A stretch of DNA of 64,000 nucleotides from Oxalobacteraceae bacterium CAVE-383 (GCA_004134995.1 REGP01000005.1:186001-250000); one strand, 5' to 3'. Shown: positions 28,113 through 37,570, numbered from the stretch's first letter. Numbers and translations: made by a program. Notes: generated by a model from the sequence alone, not told the origin.

Positions 28113-28946
28113 TCACACTCCCAGATGAATACCGCCGGACGGTATTCCATAGGCGCCCGCGGGCGTCAAAAAATGTCCTGCGATACGTTTGAATGCCAGC
28201 GATGCGCTGGCCAGCGGAAATGCGTCGATCACGGTGCGTCCCTGGCCGGCGGCGCGCGCCAGATGTTCGTCGGCCGGCACCGCGCCGAGAAAATCGAGTT
28301 GAATCGCCATATAGCGGCTGGCTGCCTGGGCAATATTGTCGAATACCATTTGCGCCTCTTTTTCGGCGCCGCCGGTCAGCAGCAGGCTGAAGCGGCGGCG
28401 TCCCAGCTTGTCGCTGAGGCGCTTGAGCAAAATATAGGCGGACTTGATCGAATTCGAACTGACCGAGACCTGGATCACGATTTCGCCGGATTCCATTGCG
28501 GCGATCGGAAAGGCGTCGTCCGCATCCAGCTCGCCGTTGAACAGGACGATATCGGCCTGCGCCGCCAGCAGATCGAAGGCGGCGGCAATCCGCGCCGCAT
28601 GTTCGCGCACCGCGCCGGACTGTTCCGGGCGCGCCAGCAATGCCAGCCCGATGCCCTGCGGCAGCGACTGGATCACGTCGTCCAGCGCGCGTTCCTGACG
28701 CGCGACGTCGAGCAGGGTCGCCATGCGCGAATGCAGCAATTTATTGTAGAAGTCGTTGTTGGCGGCGCAGGCGGCGTCGAGCAGCAGCACATGGCTGGCC
28801 ACCTCGCGCAGCGAAGCGCCGAGATTGAACAGCATCGCCTGCTTTTCCATCGCGGGCAATACCGACAAAAAGGTAAACAGGCGTGGCTTCGGGCGCTCCA
28901 GCATGCGCCGTAATCCTTCGGCCTGATCGACTTCGAAACTAACCAA
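28113..28946 (-). CDS. flhG: FlhG/FleN-like protein with degenerate P-loop
   Basis: 277 aa. FlhG (FleN/YlxH) is a MinD-type ATPase that controls flagellar number with FlhF. The N-terminal activator helix DQAEGLRRML (residues 7-16) matches the DQAxxLR motif known to stimulate the FlhF GTPase. The place where MinD proteins have KGGVGKT reads SVLPAMEKQAMLFNLGASL, so the Walker A lysines are not in place. The following strand HVLLLDAA still resembles the MinD fold, and later blocks such as IVIQVSVSSNSIKSAYILLK also fit. It overlaps the 3' end of flhF by 8 bases. The role may be FlhF activation without ATP-dependent membrane binding. Confidence 0.85.
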   Translation of the reverse strand: MVSFEVDQAEGLRRMLERPKPRLFTFLSVLPAMEKQAMLFNLGASLREVASHVLLLDAACAANNDFYNKLLHSRMATLLDVARQERALDDVIQSLPQGIGLALLARPEQSGAVREHAARIAAAFDLLAAQADIVLFNGELDADDAFPIAAMESGEIVIQVSVSSNSIKSAYILLKRLSDKLGRRRFSLLLTGGAEKEAQMVFDNIAQAASRYMAIQLDFLGAVPADEHLARAAGQGRTVIDAFPLASASLAFKRIAGHFLTPAGAYGIPSGGIHLGV

Positions 28947-30318
28947 TGATTACCTCACGCAAGCTTTTATCGTTTACCGCGCGCGCTGCGGCGCCGGCGA
29001 TCAAAGGCAATTCTGTATCCTGCAATTCGAACGGCGCGGTTTCGCGCTTTTGCTTGAACGCACGATCGGCCAGATACAGCTTGTTGGCGACGTGCAGATC
29101 TTCAGGCACCCGCTGGCCGTTCGCCACATAGTATAGGTTCAGCTTCTGGCGAATAACAATATCGATTACATTGCCGATTGTCGCGGCCTCATCCAGTTTG
29201 GTGATAATGCAGCCGGCCAGCCCATCGCCCTTATAGGCGCCGACCACTTCGTTGAGCGTGCTGCCGGTGGCGGTGGCGTTCAGGCACAACAGGCGCTTGA
29301 CTTCGGCGCCCGCGCCGGACAGCATCGCCACCTGCTCGGAAACCATCTGGTCGCGCTGGCCGACGCCGACGGTATCGATCAAGACAGTATGCTTGCCTTT
29401 AAGTTCTTGCAGCGCGATGCGCAGATCGGCTTCGTCTTTTACCGAGTGCACCATCACGCCGAGGATCTTGCCGTAGATGCGCAATTGTTCGTAGCCGCCG
29501 ATACGATAGCCGTCGGTGGTGATCAACGCCAGCTTGTTGGCGCCGTGGCGCATGACGCAGCGCGCCGCCAGCTTGGCCGTGGTGGTGGTCTTGCCGACGC
29601 CGGTCGGGCCGACCAGCGCATATACGCCGCCCTGTTCCAGCAATTCGCTTTCATTGCTCATGGTCAGCAGATTGCGCGCCAATACCGATTTGACCCATTG
29701 CAGGCCGGAAGCCGCATCGCCGCCGCGCGGCAGATGTTCGGTCATCAGGCGCGACAGGCTGGCGCTGAAGCCGGCGGCCAGCATTTCACGCATGACTTCC
29801 GCTTTGTACGGATCCCGCTTCTGGGTGTGATCCCATGAAATTTCCGCCAGTTGCGATTCCAGAGCGCCGCGCATCTGGCGGATCTCGTTCATCACTTCGC
29901 TATAGGCGGCTGCCGCGTTTTCGGTGGCGGCGGCCTGCAGGCGGCGCGCGGCCATCACATCGGCCAGCGCCACGGCCTGGGTCTGCGAATTCGCGCCGCG
30001 GTTGCGCCAGACGCGCGCCTCGGCGGCCGGGCTGGCCTTCCCGGATGCGGCCGCTTCCGCGCCCTGCGCGCGCGGCGCATGGCCATGCGCATCGTCTTCA
30101 ACGCTGCCTTCCGGCGGCGCCGGACGGGCCGGACGCTTTGGCCGGGTCGCCAGCGCCGGCGTTGCCAGCGTCGACATTTCTTCATTGGCCATGGCAAGTA
30201 TCTCCACACCGCCTTCAACGGTGCGGTTGGACAGGATCACTGCATCCGGTCCCAACGTTTCACGCACATTACGCCATGCTTCACGCGACGAGGCCGCGAC
30301 AAATTTTTTCACGTTCAT
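28939..30318 (-). CDS. flhF: FlhF, SRP-type GTPase for flagellar placement
   Basis: 459 aa. FlhF is a polar landmark GTPase that recruits early flagellar components. It has a basic N-terminus (MNVKKFVAASSREAWRNVRE), a Pro/Ala-rich linker (about 55-110), and an NG domain with P-loop LVGPTGVGKTTTTAKLAAR (about 235-253). SRP GTPase motifs TTDGYRIGGYEQLRIYGKIL, DTVGVGQRDQM and IITKLDEAATIGN are present. The G3 motif reads DTVG where DTAG is usual. It overlaps flhA by 4 bases at its start and flhG at its end. Confidence 0.95.
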   Translation of the reverse strand: MNVKKFVAASSREAWRNVRETLGPDAVILSNRTVEGGVEILAMANEEMSTLATPALATRPKRPARPAPPEGSVEDDAHGHAPRAQGAEAAASGKASPAAEARVWRNRGANSQTQAVALADVMAARRLQAAATENAAAAYSEVMNEIRQMRGALESQLAEISWDHTQKRDPYKAEVMREMLAAGFSASLSRLMTEHLPRGGDAASGLQWVKSVLARNLLTMSNESELLEQGGVYALVGPTGVGKTTTTAKLAARCVMRHGANKLALITTDGYRIGGYEQLRIYGKILGVMVHSVKDEADLRIALQELKGKHTVLIDTVGVGQRDQMVSEQVAMLSGAGAEVKRLLCLNATATGSTLNEVVGAYKGDGLAGCIITKLDEAATIGNVIDIVIRQKLNLYYVANGQRVPEDLHVANKLYLADRAFKQKRETAPFELQDTELPLIAGAAARAVNDKSLREVIIG

Positions 30319-32411
30319 GCTTGCCCTCCAACTAGGCTGGTAACTTTAATAGTTTTAGAATCAGGTAATTCGGCATGCGACAAAACCTTGAGTTGCGGCA
30401 TGCCACGACGCAAAAAGCGCGCCAGCAATGAACGCAGCGGACCGGCCACCAGCAGAACCGGCGTCAGGCCGAGCTGTTCCTGGTGCCGCACCGCGGTTTC
30501 GGTTTGCATTATCAATGTGTCGGCCAGGCCCGGTTCGATGCCTGAACCTTCCGGACCGCTGGCCTGCAGCGCCTGCATCAGCAAGCGCTCCAGTTTGCTG
30601 TCCAATGTCATTACGGACAATTCCGTCTCGGTCGGGAAAATCTGCTGCACGATGGAACGGCCCAGCGCAACGCGCACCAGCGCCGTCAGTTCGCTTGGAT
30701 CCTGCACGCGCGCGGCGTGCTCGGAAAGGGTTTCGATAATGGTGCGCATATCGCGGATATGCACCCCTTCGGACAACAGGTTCTGCAGAACCTTTTGCAA
30801 GGCCGCCAGGGAAATCAGCTTCGGCACCAGATCCTCGACCAGCTTCGGCGCTTCCTTGCCGAGGTGATCGAGCAACTGTTGCACTTCCTGGCGTCCCAGC
30901 AGATCGGCGGCGTGGCTGTTGATCAGATGATTCAGATGGGTCGCTACCACGGTGCCGGAATCGACCACGGTATAACCCATGGTCTGCGCCTGTTCGCGCA
31001 GGCTGGCGTCGATCCATGTGGCCGGCAGGCCGAAGGCCGGATCGCTGGTGACGGCGCCGGGCAGCGAACCGGTGACCATGCCCGGATTGATCGCCAGGAA
31101 TTGTCCGGCATTGGCTTCGCCCTTGCCGATTTCGACGCCCTTGAGCGAGATGCGGTAAGCCGACGGTTTCAGTTCCAGGTCGTCGCGGATATGCACCGGC
31201 GGCGACAGGAAGCCAACCTCCTGCGCGAATTTCTTGCGGATGCCCTTGATGCGGCGCAGCAGCTCCCCGCCCTGCCCTTTGTCCACCAGTGGAATCAGGC
31301 GATAGCCGACTTCCAGGCCGAGCATGTCGACCGGCATCAGATCCTGCCAGCCGGCTTCTTCCGCTTCCGGCGCGGCGGCCACGGCGGCCGGCTCGGCCTT
31401 GGCGGCGGCTTCTTTTTTCATGCGTTCTTCGCTCAGGTAGGCGGCGCCGCACAGCAATGCAGACAACAGCAGGAATGCCACGTGCGGCATGCCCGGAATC
31501 AATCCCATCGCGCCGATGATCGCGCCGGTGATATACAGCACCTGCGGCTTGGCGAACAGCTGCGTGATCAGTTGGCCGCCGACGTCCTGGTCGGTGGATA
31601 CGCGCGACACCACGATACCGGCCGCGGTCGAAATGATCAGGGAAGGAATCTGCGCCACCAGGCCGTCGCCGATGGCCAGCAGCGTATAGTTTTTCAGCGC
31701 ATCGGCAAACACCAGGTCATGCTGCACCATGCCCACCACCAGTCCGCCGACGATGTTGATCACGGTAATGATGATGCCGGCCACGGCATCGCCGCGCACG
31801 TATTTGCTGGCGCCGTCCATCGCGCCGTAGAACTCGGCTTCCATCGCGACTTCCTTGCGGCGCGCGCGCGCTTCCGGTTCGCCGATCAGGCCGGCGTTGA
31901 GGTCGGCGTCGATCGCCATCTGCTTGCCCGGCATCGCATCCAACGCGAAGCGCGCGCCCACTTCGGCGATGCGGCCGGCGCCCTTGGTGACGACGGTAAA
32001 GTTGACGATGGTCAAAATGATGAACACCACGATACCGACGGTATAGTTGCCGCCGATCAGGAAGTGGCCGAAGGCCTCGATCACTTTACCGGCCGCGTCC
32101 GGGCCGGCATGGCCTTCGGTCAGCACGACGCGCGTCGAGGCCACGTTGAGCGAAAGGCGCAGCATGGTGCTGACCAGCAGCACGGCGGGGAAGGCGATGA
32201 AATCGAGCGGCTTGACGGTATACATGCTCGTCATCAGGACGATGATCGACAGGGCGATATTGAAGCTGAACAGGATGTCGAGCGCAAACGGCGGCAGCGG
32301 CAGGATCATCATCGACAGCATCATGATGACCAGCACCGGCGCGGCCAGCGCCTTGCCGTTGCGGACCGGCACCCAGGCCGGCAATTTGAAGCTGTTCATG
32401 AAACTGTTCAT
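30315..32411 (-). CDS. flhA: FlhA, flagellar export gate protein
   Basis: 698 aa, the usual length. FlhA forms the nonameric ring of the export gate and docks chaperone-substrate pairs. Around eight transmembrane helices fill the first half, with the FHIPEP signature region FALDAMPGKQMAIDADLNAG followed by LIGEPEARARRKEVAMEAEF. The cytoplasmic half includes LEVGYRLIPLVDKGQGGELL and GVHIRDMRTIIETLSEHAAR. The start overlaps the flhB stop by one base. A second in-frame ATG lies 12 bases downstream. Confidence 0.97.
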   Translation of the reverse strand: MNSFMNSFKLPAWVPVRNGKALAAPVLVIMMLSMMILPLPPFALDILFSFNIALSIIVLMTSMYTVKPLDFIAFPAVLLVSTMLRLSLNVASTRVVLTEGHAGPDAAGKVIEAFGHFLIGGNYTVGIVVFIILTIVNFTVVTKGAGRIAEVGARFALDAMPGKQMAIDADLNAGLIGEPEARARRKEVAMEAEFYGAMDGASKYVRGDAVAGIIITVINIVGGLVVGMVQHDLVFADALKNYTLLAIGDGLVAQIPSLIISTAAGIVVSRVSTDQDVGGQLITQLFAKPQVLYITGAIIGAMGLIPGMPHVAFLLLSALLCGAAYLSEERMKKEAAAKAEPAAVAAAPEAEEAGWQDLMPVDMLGLEVGYRLIPLVDKGQGGELLRRIKGIRKKFAQEVGFLSPPVHIRDDLELKPSAYRISLKGVEIGKGEANAGQFLAINPGMVTGSLPGAVTSDPAFGLPATWIDASLREQAQTMGYTVVDSGTVVATHLNHLINSHAADLLGRQEVQQLLDHLGKEAPKLVEDLVPKLISLAALQKVLQNLLSEGVHIRDMRTIIETLSEHAARVQDPSELTALVRVALGRSIVQQIFPTETELSVMTLDSKLERLLMQALQASGPEGSGIEPGLADTLIMQTETAVRHQEQLGLTPVLLVAGPLRSLLARFLRRGMPQLKVLSHAELPDSKTIKVTSLVGGQA

Positions 32412-33622
32412 TATGTGGATCCGGAGTGTTGCGCCGCCTTGGCAATGGCCGCTTCAGAAATTTTGGCCGCGCGCGCTTCGTGATAGGCGGGATTGAGCGG
32501 ATCGAGATCGATCGGCACGGCGATCTGCCCCGGACGCTCGGGATAAACGCCCTCGCCGCTGTTGAAGCTGCGCAACTGGAATATGTAGGCCAGCACTTCG
32601 GCCACGGCGGTGTAAAGCGATTCGGGAATCTCGTCGCCGATTTCGGCATGGAAGTGCAAGGCGCGCGCCAGCGGCGGCGCTTCCATGATCGCCACGCCGT
32701 TTTCCTTGGCCAGTTCGCGGATGCGCGCGGCGACCTCGTCGGAACCCTTGGCAACCACTTTCGGCGCATTCATGCTGCCTTCGGTGTATTTCAGCGCGAC
32801 GGCGTAGTGCGTCGGGTTGGTCACGACCACGTCCGCGCTCGGCACCTCGGACATCATGCGGCGGCGCGCCATGGCGCGCTGCAATTGCCGGATCTTGCCC
32901 TTGACGTGCGGATCGCCATCCTGCTCCTTGTGTTCCTGCTTGACCTGCTCTTTGGTCATGCGCAGTTTCTTGGCGTACTTCCAGGCCTGATACGGCACAT
33001 CGACCGCGGCGATGATGATCAGCACGCTGCACATCGCGATGAATGCGTGAAACAACAGCGCGCCCAGATGCGCCGGGCTGGTGGAAAGGGCTTCGACGCC
33101 GAGGCCCATCATCGCATCCATGTCGCCGGAAATCGCCCATAACGCCACGACGCCGACCAGAATGGCCTTGGCCGAGGCCTTGCCCAGTTCGACCAGCGAA
33201 TTGAGCGAAAACATGCGGGTAATGCCGGAGATGGGATTCATCTTGCCGAAGTTCGGCGTCAACGATGCGAAGTTGAATGTGAAACCGCCCAGCAGCATCG
33301 GCGCGGCGAATATGGCCACCATTATCAGGCCGATGATCGGCGCCATGGCATACACCACATCGACGGCGTAGCCGCTCATGTAAGCCGACAATAAGGCGGG
33401 ATCGTATGCCATTTCGCGTTGAAAGGTAAAAGTGGCGACCATCAGGCGGTCCAATGCGGCGACCAGCGGATGGGAGAACAGCCAGATGCCGCAACCGCCG
33501 GCCAACAGCAGCAAGCAGGTGGCAGCTTCGCGGGAACGCGGAATATCGCCCTTTTCGCGCGCCTTCTCGAGCTGCTTGCCCGTGGCGGCTTCGGTACGGT
33601 CTTCATCGCTTTCTCCGGCCAT
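32411..33622 (-). CDS. flhB: FlhB, export specificity switch protein
   Basis: 403 aa. FlhB sets export specificity and self-cleaves in its cytoplasmic domain. It has an N-terminal cytoplasmic start (DEDRTEAATGKQLEKAREKG), four transmembrane helices, and the autocleavage motif NPTH at residues 269-272 within DVVVTNPTHYAVALKY. The C-terminal end is longer than usual (VYPERPGQIAVPIDLDPLNP then an Ala-rich tail). GGGAG lies at good spacing from the ATG. It is the first gene of the flhB-A-F-G-fliA unit and follows a terminator of cheYZ, so a promoter is expected in 33623-33767, where I see no clear match. Confidence 0.96.
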   Translation of the reverse strand: MAGESDEDRTEAATGKQLEKAREKGDIPRSREAATCLLLLAGGCGIWLFSHPLVAALDRLMVATFTFQREMAYDPALLSAYMSGYAVDVVYAMAPIIGLIMVAIFAAPMLLGGFTFNFASLTPNFGKMNPISGITRMFSLNSLVELGKASAKAILVGVVALWAISGDMDAMMGLGVEALSTSPAHLGALLFHAFIAMCSVLIIIAAVDVPYQAWKYAKKLRMTKEQVKQEHKEQDGDPHVKGKIRQLQRAMARRRMMSEVPSADVVVTNPTHYAVALKYTEGSMNAPKVVAKGSDEVAARIRELAKENGVAIMEAPPLARALHFHAEIGDEIPESLYTAVAEVLAYIFQLRSFNSGEGVYPERPGQIAVPIDLDPLNPAYHEARAAKISEAAIAKAAQHSGST

Positions 33623-33767
33623 TGCCGACTCCCTTTATCGGAAGGCTCATGCCGCAATCCGGCCAAAGCCCCTTATACGACGCGATTATCGGGGACAAGC
33701 AGCGTCAGCCATCGCGGGAATAGGCGCGAAAAGCCCTCGCATTTCAATGCAGTGAGAAAGAAGAGAA

Positions 33768-33787
33768 GCTGCGCCGGGTGGCGCAGC
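33768..33787 (-). terminator. Intrinsic terminator after cheYZ
   Basis: GCTGCGCC-GGGT-GGCGCAGC is a perfect 8-bp stem with a 4-base loop. On the minus strand it is followed by TTCTCTTCTTTCTC, a pyrimidine/U-rich run. It sits 46 bases after the cheZ stop and 146 bases before flhB, so it should separate the two transcripts. Confidence 0.75.
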
Positions 33788-33832
33788 GGGAAGATGTCAG
33801 CCAGACAACACTAATTTACAAATCGCTTTCGG

Positions 33833-34483
33833 TCAGAATCCCAGGCTTTCAAGCAAATCGTCGACCTGGCTCTGGTCGGCAATCACGTCCTTGCCGCCGG
33901 CATGGATTTGCGGTCCGTTCATGAGGCCGTTGTCTTCGCGTTTTACTTCAGACGGCGCGTAGTCGACCAGCAATTGCACCAGTTGCCGTTCGATATCATT
34001 GGCCAGCTCGGTCACGCGCTTGATCACCTGGCCGGTCAGATCCTGGAAATCCTGGGCCATCATGATGTCCATCAGCTGACTACGCGTCAAAACCGCCTGA
34101 TCCTGCGTTTGCTGCAACGCCACAATACTTTGCGCGGCCAGGGCGCGGTAATCGGCTTCGGCGAATGGAGCCGCCAACAGCGCTTCCCATTGCTTGCCGA
34201 GCTGGGCCGCCTTTTCTTGAATGCCGTCCTGCAGCGGCAAGGCCAATTCCGTTGCGTTCAACACCCGCTGCGCCGCCTTTTCGGTCATCTGCGCCACGTA
34301 TTCAAGCCGGTCGCGCGCGTCCGGCATGTCGCTGGCGGCCTTTTCCAGCAAGCGGTCGAAGCCCAGCCCGCGCAGATTGTCGTGCAACGAACGCGTCATC
34401 TGCCCGATACGGGTCAGAAACTCGTCGTTTTGGGCGGGAGCGGCGGCGGTACCCGCCGCGGCTTGCGGTTGGTTGTCTTCCAC
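33833..34483 (-). CDS. cheZ: CheZ, phospho-CheY phosphatase
   Basis: 216 aa from a GTG at 34483, one base after the cheY stop; the longer open frame upstream overlaps cheY. CheZ dephosphorylates CheY-P and ends the motor signal. The catalytic block MMAQDFQDLTGQVIKRV carries the Asp and Gln (residues 148 and 152 here, equal to Asp143 and Gln147 of E. coli). The C-terminal CheY-binding peptide QSQVDDLLESLGF is nearly identical to the enteric one. The length matches E. coli CheZ (214 aa). Confidence 0.95.
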   Translation of the reverse strand: MEDNQPQAAAGTAAAPAQNDEFLTRIGQMTRSLHDNLRGLGFDRLLEKAASDMPDARDRLEYVAQMTEKAAQRVLNATELALPLQDGIQEKAAQLGKQWEALLAAPFAEADYRALAAQSIVALQQTQDQAVLTRSQLMDIMMAQDFQDLTGQVIKRVTELANDIERQLVQLLVDYAPSEVKREDNGLMNGPQIHAGGKDVIADQSQVDDLLESLGF

Positions 34484-34484
34484 G

Positions 34485-34880
34485 TCAGCCGCCGGCAGCG
34501 ATTTTTTCGAAAATCTTGCCGAGTTTTTCGTCCAGCGTGGCGGCCGTGAACGGCTTGACCACGTAGCCGTTGGCGCCGGCTTGCGCCGCGGCAACGATGT
34601 TTTCCTTTTTGGCTTCCGCCGTCACCATCAGCACCGGCAGCTTGGACAACTGCGGATCCTTGCGGATTTCCTGCAGCATGGTCAAGCCGTCCATCACCGG
34701 CATGTTCCAATCGGACACCACGAAGTCGTACGCTTCGCTGCGCAGCTTGTTCAGCGCCATTGCGCCGTCTTCGGCTTCATCGACATTGGTATAACCCAAT
34801 TCCTTGAGCAAATTGCGCACAATCCGACGCATCGTAGAAAAATCGTCCACCACCAAAAATCGCGTATTCGGACCTGACAT
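34485..34880 (-). CDS. cheY: CheY, chemotaxis response regulator
   Basis: 131 aa from the ATG at 34880, which has GGAG 8 bases upstream; an earlier ATG at 34898 would add six residues. CheY-P binds FliM and reverses rotation. With this start the key residues fall at the same numbers as in E. coli: Asp12, Asp13, the phosphorylated Asp57 (VVSDWNMP), Thr87 and Lys109. It is the first gene of a two-gene cheYZ unit behind a sigma-28-type promoter. Confidence 0.97.
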   Translation of the reverse strand: MSGPNTRFLVVDDFSTMRRIVRNLLKELGYTNVDEAEDGAMALNKLRSEAYDFVVSDWNMPVMDGLTMLQEIRKDPQLSKLPVLMVTAEAKKENIVAAAQAGANGYVVKPFTAATLDEKLGKIFEKIAAGG

Positions 34881-34913
34881 ATCATTTACTCCATTCATTC
34901 GTTCATTGTCTGT

Positions 34914-34940
34914 GTATCGTCCGCGGCACCTGAAACTTTA
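34914..34940 (-). promoter_or_regulatory. Sigma-28 (FliA) promoter for cheYZ
   Basis: On the minus strand, TAAAGTTT (34940-34933), 11 bases, then GACGATAC (34921-34914). The -35 is perfect and the -10 matches GCCGATAA at 6 of 8. It lies 33 bases before the chosen cheY ATG in the gap after cheB, so cheYZ can be made separately from cheRDB. Confidence 0.8.
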
Positions 34941-35009
34941 AGGTGCAACGGCATTCGGCAACTTGCCGCCCCCGGTAAATCAGCCGCATTGCAGTAAAAA
35001 AAGCAAATC

Positions 35010-36077
35010 CTATACCCGCAGCGCCCTGCTGCCGTGCTCGGCCAGATAGGCCAGCACCCTGCCCGGCATCGCCTGCAGCGGCAGCACTTCGTGCGCGGCG
35101 CCCACGGCGATTGCTTCGCGCGGCATCCCGAACACCACGCATGATGCCTCATCCTGCGCAAAATTATAAGCCCCCGCGTTGCGCATCTCGAGCATGCCGA
35201 GCGCCCCATCCTTGCCCATCCCGGTCAAAATCACGCCGACCGCATTGCGTCCCGCCGCCGTCGCCGCCGAGTTGAACAGCACATCGACCGAAGGCCGGTG
35301 CCGGTTGACCGGCGGATTCTGGTCCAGATGGGTCATATAGTTGGCGCCGCTGCGCACCAGCGTCAGATGCGAATGGCCGGGCGCGATGTAGGCATGGCCG
35401 GGCAGGATGCGCTCGTTGCCGGCGGCTTCGCTGACCGAAATCTTGCAGAGATTGTCCAGCCGCTGCGCAAACGAGCGGGTAAAACCTTCCGGCATGTGCT
35501 GCGTAATCAGGATGCCGGGGCAATCCGACGGCATCCTGATCAGGAATTCCTTGATGGCCTCGGTGCCGCCGGTGGAAGCGCCGACGATGATCAGCTTTTC
35601 GCTGCTGGTGAACGGATTGCGGATCTGCGGCAGCGCTTCGGCGTCCTTCGCACCCGCACTGACGACGCGCGCGCGTATGACGGCCTTGGAGGCGGCGCGG
35701 ATCTTGTCGGCGATCATGTCGGTATATTCGTGCATGCCGCTCTGGATCGAGATTTTCGGCTTGGTCACGAAATCGACGGCGCCCAGCTCCAGCGCGCGCA
35801 TGGTGATTTCGGAGCCGCGCTCGGTCAGCGACGACACCATCACCACCGGCATCGGCCGCAGCCGCATCAGTTTCTCCAGGAAATCCAGGCCGTCCATCTT
35901 CGGCATTTCGACGTCCAGCGTCAAAACGTCGGGATTGGTCTGCTTGATCAGTTCGCGCGCGAAGATCGGGTCGGGCGCGACGCCGACCACTTCCATATCC
36001 GGCTGGCTGCTGATGATTTCCTTCATCACGCCGCGGATAAGCGCCGAATCGTCGACGATCAGTACCTTGATTTTCAT
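35010..36077 (-). CDS. cheB: CheB, chemoreceptor methylesterase/deamidase
   Basis: 355 aa. CheB removes methyl groups from chemoreceptors when phosphorylated. The N-terminal receiver has [14 protein letters not shown] and phospho-Asp55 in [19 protein letters not shown]. The C-terminal catalytic domain has the nucleophile Ser in [16 protein letters not shown], the His in [19 protein letters not shown], and the Asp in [16 protein letters not shown]. It is 14 bases after cheD. The adjacent cheD and cheR make this a complete adaptation module. Confidence 0.96.
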   Translation of the reverse strand: MKIKVLIVDDSALIRGVMKEIISSQPDMEVVGVAPDPIFARELIKQTNPDVLTLDVEMPKMDGLDFLEKLMRLRPMPVVMVSSLTERGSEITMRALELGAVDFVTKPKISIQSGMHEYTDMIADKIRAASKAVIRARVVSAGAKDAEALPQIRNPFTSSEKLIIVGASTGGTEAIKEFLIRMPSDCPGILITQHMPEGFTRSFAQRLDNLCKISVSEAAGNERILPGHAYIAPGHSHLTLVRSGANYMTHLDQNPPVNRHRPSVDVLFNSAATAAGRNAVGVILTGMGKDGALGMLEMRNAGAYNFAQDEASCVVFGMPREAIAVGAAHEVLPLQAMPGRVLAYLAEHGSRALRV

Positions 36078-36091
36078 GTCCCAGCTTCCGA

Positions 36092-36700
36092 TCAGAACAA
36101 ATCGATTTCCCCGCCGACCGGGGTTTTCTGCAGGCGGCTCGCGTAATCCTGTTCGCGATTGACCAGCGTATTGTTATTCATTTGCTTCAGCTTCTTGACC
36201 AGCACCTTGCCGGTACGAGGGAAAAAATACACCTTGCGCGGAAAAATGTCATTCAAATCTTCGGCCACGATGCGGATGTTTTCGGCCTTCAGAAAGTTGC
36301 GCACGAATTGCGCGTTGCGCTCGCCGACGTTGATCGCGATGAAGCCGCGCAGCACATTGCCGCCGCCGAATACCTTGGCTTCCAGATTCTCGCGCCGCGC
36401 GCCGGCCTTCAGCACATCGTTGATCAGCACTTCCATGGCATAGGTGCCGTAGCGCATCGAAGCCGATACCGGGCTGTCGTTTTCGCCGCCGCCGTCGGGC
36501 AGCATGAAATGGTTCATGCCGCCGATGCCGGAGACCCGGTCGCGGATGCAGGCCGACACGCAGGAGCCCAGCACGGTGACGATCATCATGTCCTTGTGCG
36601 TATAGAAATATTCGCCCGGCAGGATTTTCGCCGCATCGCAATCGAAAGTCCGATCGAAATAGACGTTGGTCGAAAACTGTTCGGATGTTATCTGGCTCAT
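36092..36700 (-). CDS. cheD: CheD, chemoreceptor glutamine deamidase
   Basis: 202 aa. CheD deamidates receptor glutamines and can interact with CheC/CheY in some bacteria. The conserved catalytic block is [20 protein letters not shown], with the nucleophile Cys in GSC, followed by the His in MNHFMLP. Further conserved sequence is [20 protein letters not shown] and KVFGGGNVL. It begins 3 bases after the cheR stop, in the common order cheR-cheD-cheB. CheC is not seen; CheZ serves as the phosphatase instead. Confidence 0.95.
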   Translation of the reverse strand: MSQITSEQFSTNVYFDRTFDCDAAKILPGEYFYTHKDMMIVTVLGSCVSACIRDRVSGIGGMNHFMLPDGGGENDSPVSASMRYGTYAMEVLINDVLKAGARRENLEAKVFGGGNVLRGFIAINVGERNAQFVRNFLKAENIRIVAEDLNDIFPRKVYFFPRTGKVLVKKLKQMNNNTLVNREQDYASRLQKTPVGGEIDLF

Positions 36701-36703
36701 TGC

Positions 36704-37570
36704 TTATTTCCCGGAACGGCGCACGGGCGAATGCCCCAGCTCGTAGACCGTTTTTCCTCTTAATTTGAGTGCGTCGGACACATATAGAAAATTTTCCGAA
36801 TGGCCGGCGAACAGCAGACCGTCCGGCTTCATCAGCGGCACGAACTTGGAGAGGATTTTACCCTGCGTCGGCTTGTCGAAATAAATCATGACGTTGCGGC
36901 AGAAAATGACGTCGAAGCCCCCGCTCAATTGCCACTGGTCGGACAGCAGGTTGAGCTGGCGGAACGTGATCAGTTTGCGCAATTCCGGCCGCAGCCGCAC
37001 CATGCCGGACTGGGCGCCGGTGCCGCGCAGGAAATAGCGTTTCAGGCGTTCGGGCGACATTTTCTCGACGCGCTCCATCGGATAGACCCCGGCGGCGGCG
37101 ATGTTGAGCACGTTGGTGTCGATATCGGTGGCGATGATCTGCGCCGGCGGCGTCAGCGTGCCGTAGGCTTCGCACAGGGTGATGGCGATCGAATACGGCT
37201 CTTCGCCGGTGGAAGCCGCGGAACACCAGACGCTGACTTCCTTGCGCTGCTTGACATGCTCGGCAAGAATCGGAAAGTGATGCGCTTCGCGGAAAAACGA
37301 GGTCAGGTTGGTGGTCAGCGCATTCACGAAGGCTTCCCATTCGTTGCTTTCCTGCTGTTTTTCCAGCGTGTCCAGATAGGTCACGAACGATACGATGCCG
37401 GTGGCGCGCAGGCGCCGCGCCAGGCGGCTATAGACCATTTCCTGCTTGCTGTCGGCCAGGGCGATGCCGGCACGCTGATAAATCAGGCCGCGCACACGGT
37501 CGAAATCACGCGTGGTGAAGTCGAACTCCTTGGCGGAACTCAATTTATTTTGCGGCTCGGCTGTTTTCAC
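36704..37570 (-). CDS. cheR: CheR, chemoreceptor methyltransferase
   Basis: 288 aa if the GTG at 37570 is used; this has a GAGAGAGG ribosome binding site and matches the enteric length (286). The frame extends to a TTG at 37621 without a visible binding site. CheR methylates receptor glutamates using S-adenosylmethionine. Seen are the N-terminal helical domain (FDRVRGLIYQRAGIALADSK), ALTTNLTSFFREAHHFPILA, the SAM-site pattern VWCSAASTGEEPYSIAITL, and FDVIFCRNVMIYFDKPTQGK. The receptor encoded at 48501-50249 ends in a CheR-tether-like peptide. Confidence 0.94.
   Translation of the reverse strand: MKTAEPQNKLSSAKEFDFTTRDFDRVRGLIYQRAGIALADSKQEMVYSRLARRLRATGIVSFVTYLDTLEKQQESNEWEAFVNALTTNLTSFFREAHHFPILAEHVKQRKEVSVWCSAASTGEEPYSIAITLCEAYGTLTPPAQIIATDIDTNVLNIAAAGVYPMERVEKMSPERLKRYFLRGTGAQSGMVRLRPELRKLITFRQLNLLSDQWQLSGGFDVIFCRNVMIYFDKPTQGKILSKFVPLMKPDGLLFAGHSENFLYVSDALKLRGKTVYELGHSPVRRSGK

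Noticed and set aside
30717..32483. 588-codon open frame on the plus strand opposite flhA
   Set aside because: The translation is His/Gln/Asp/Arg-rich, a typical shadow, and flhA is certain on the other strand.
33686..33693. TTATCGGG as a minus-strand sigma-28 -10 for flhB
   Set aside because: The -10 looks good, but 11 bases further there is no TAAA-type -35 (the minus strand reads ATGGCTGA), so no promoter call is made.
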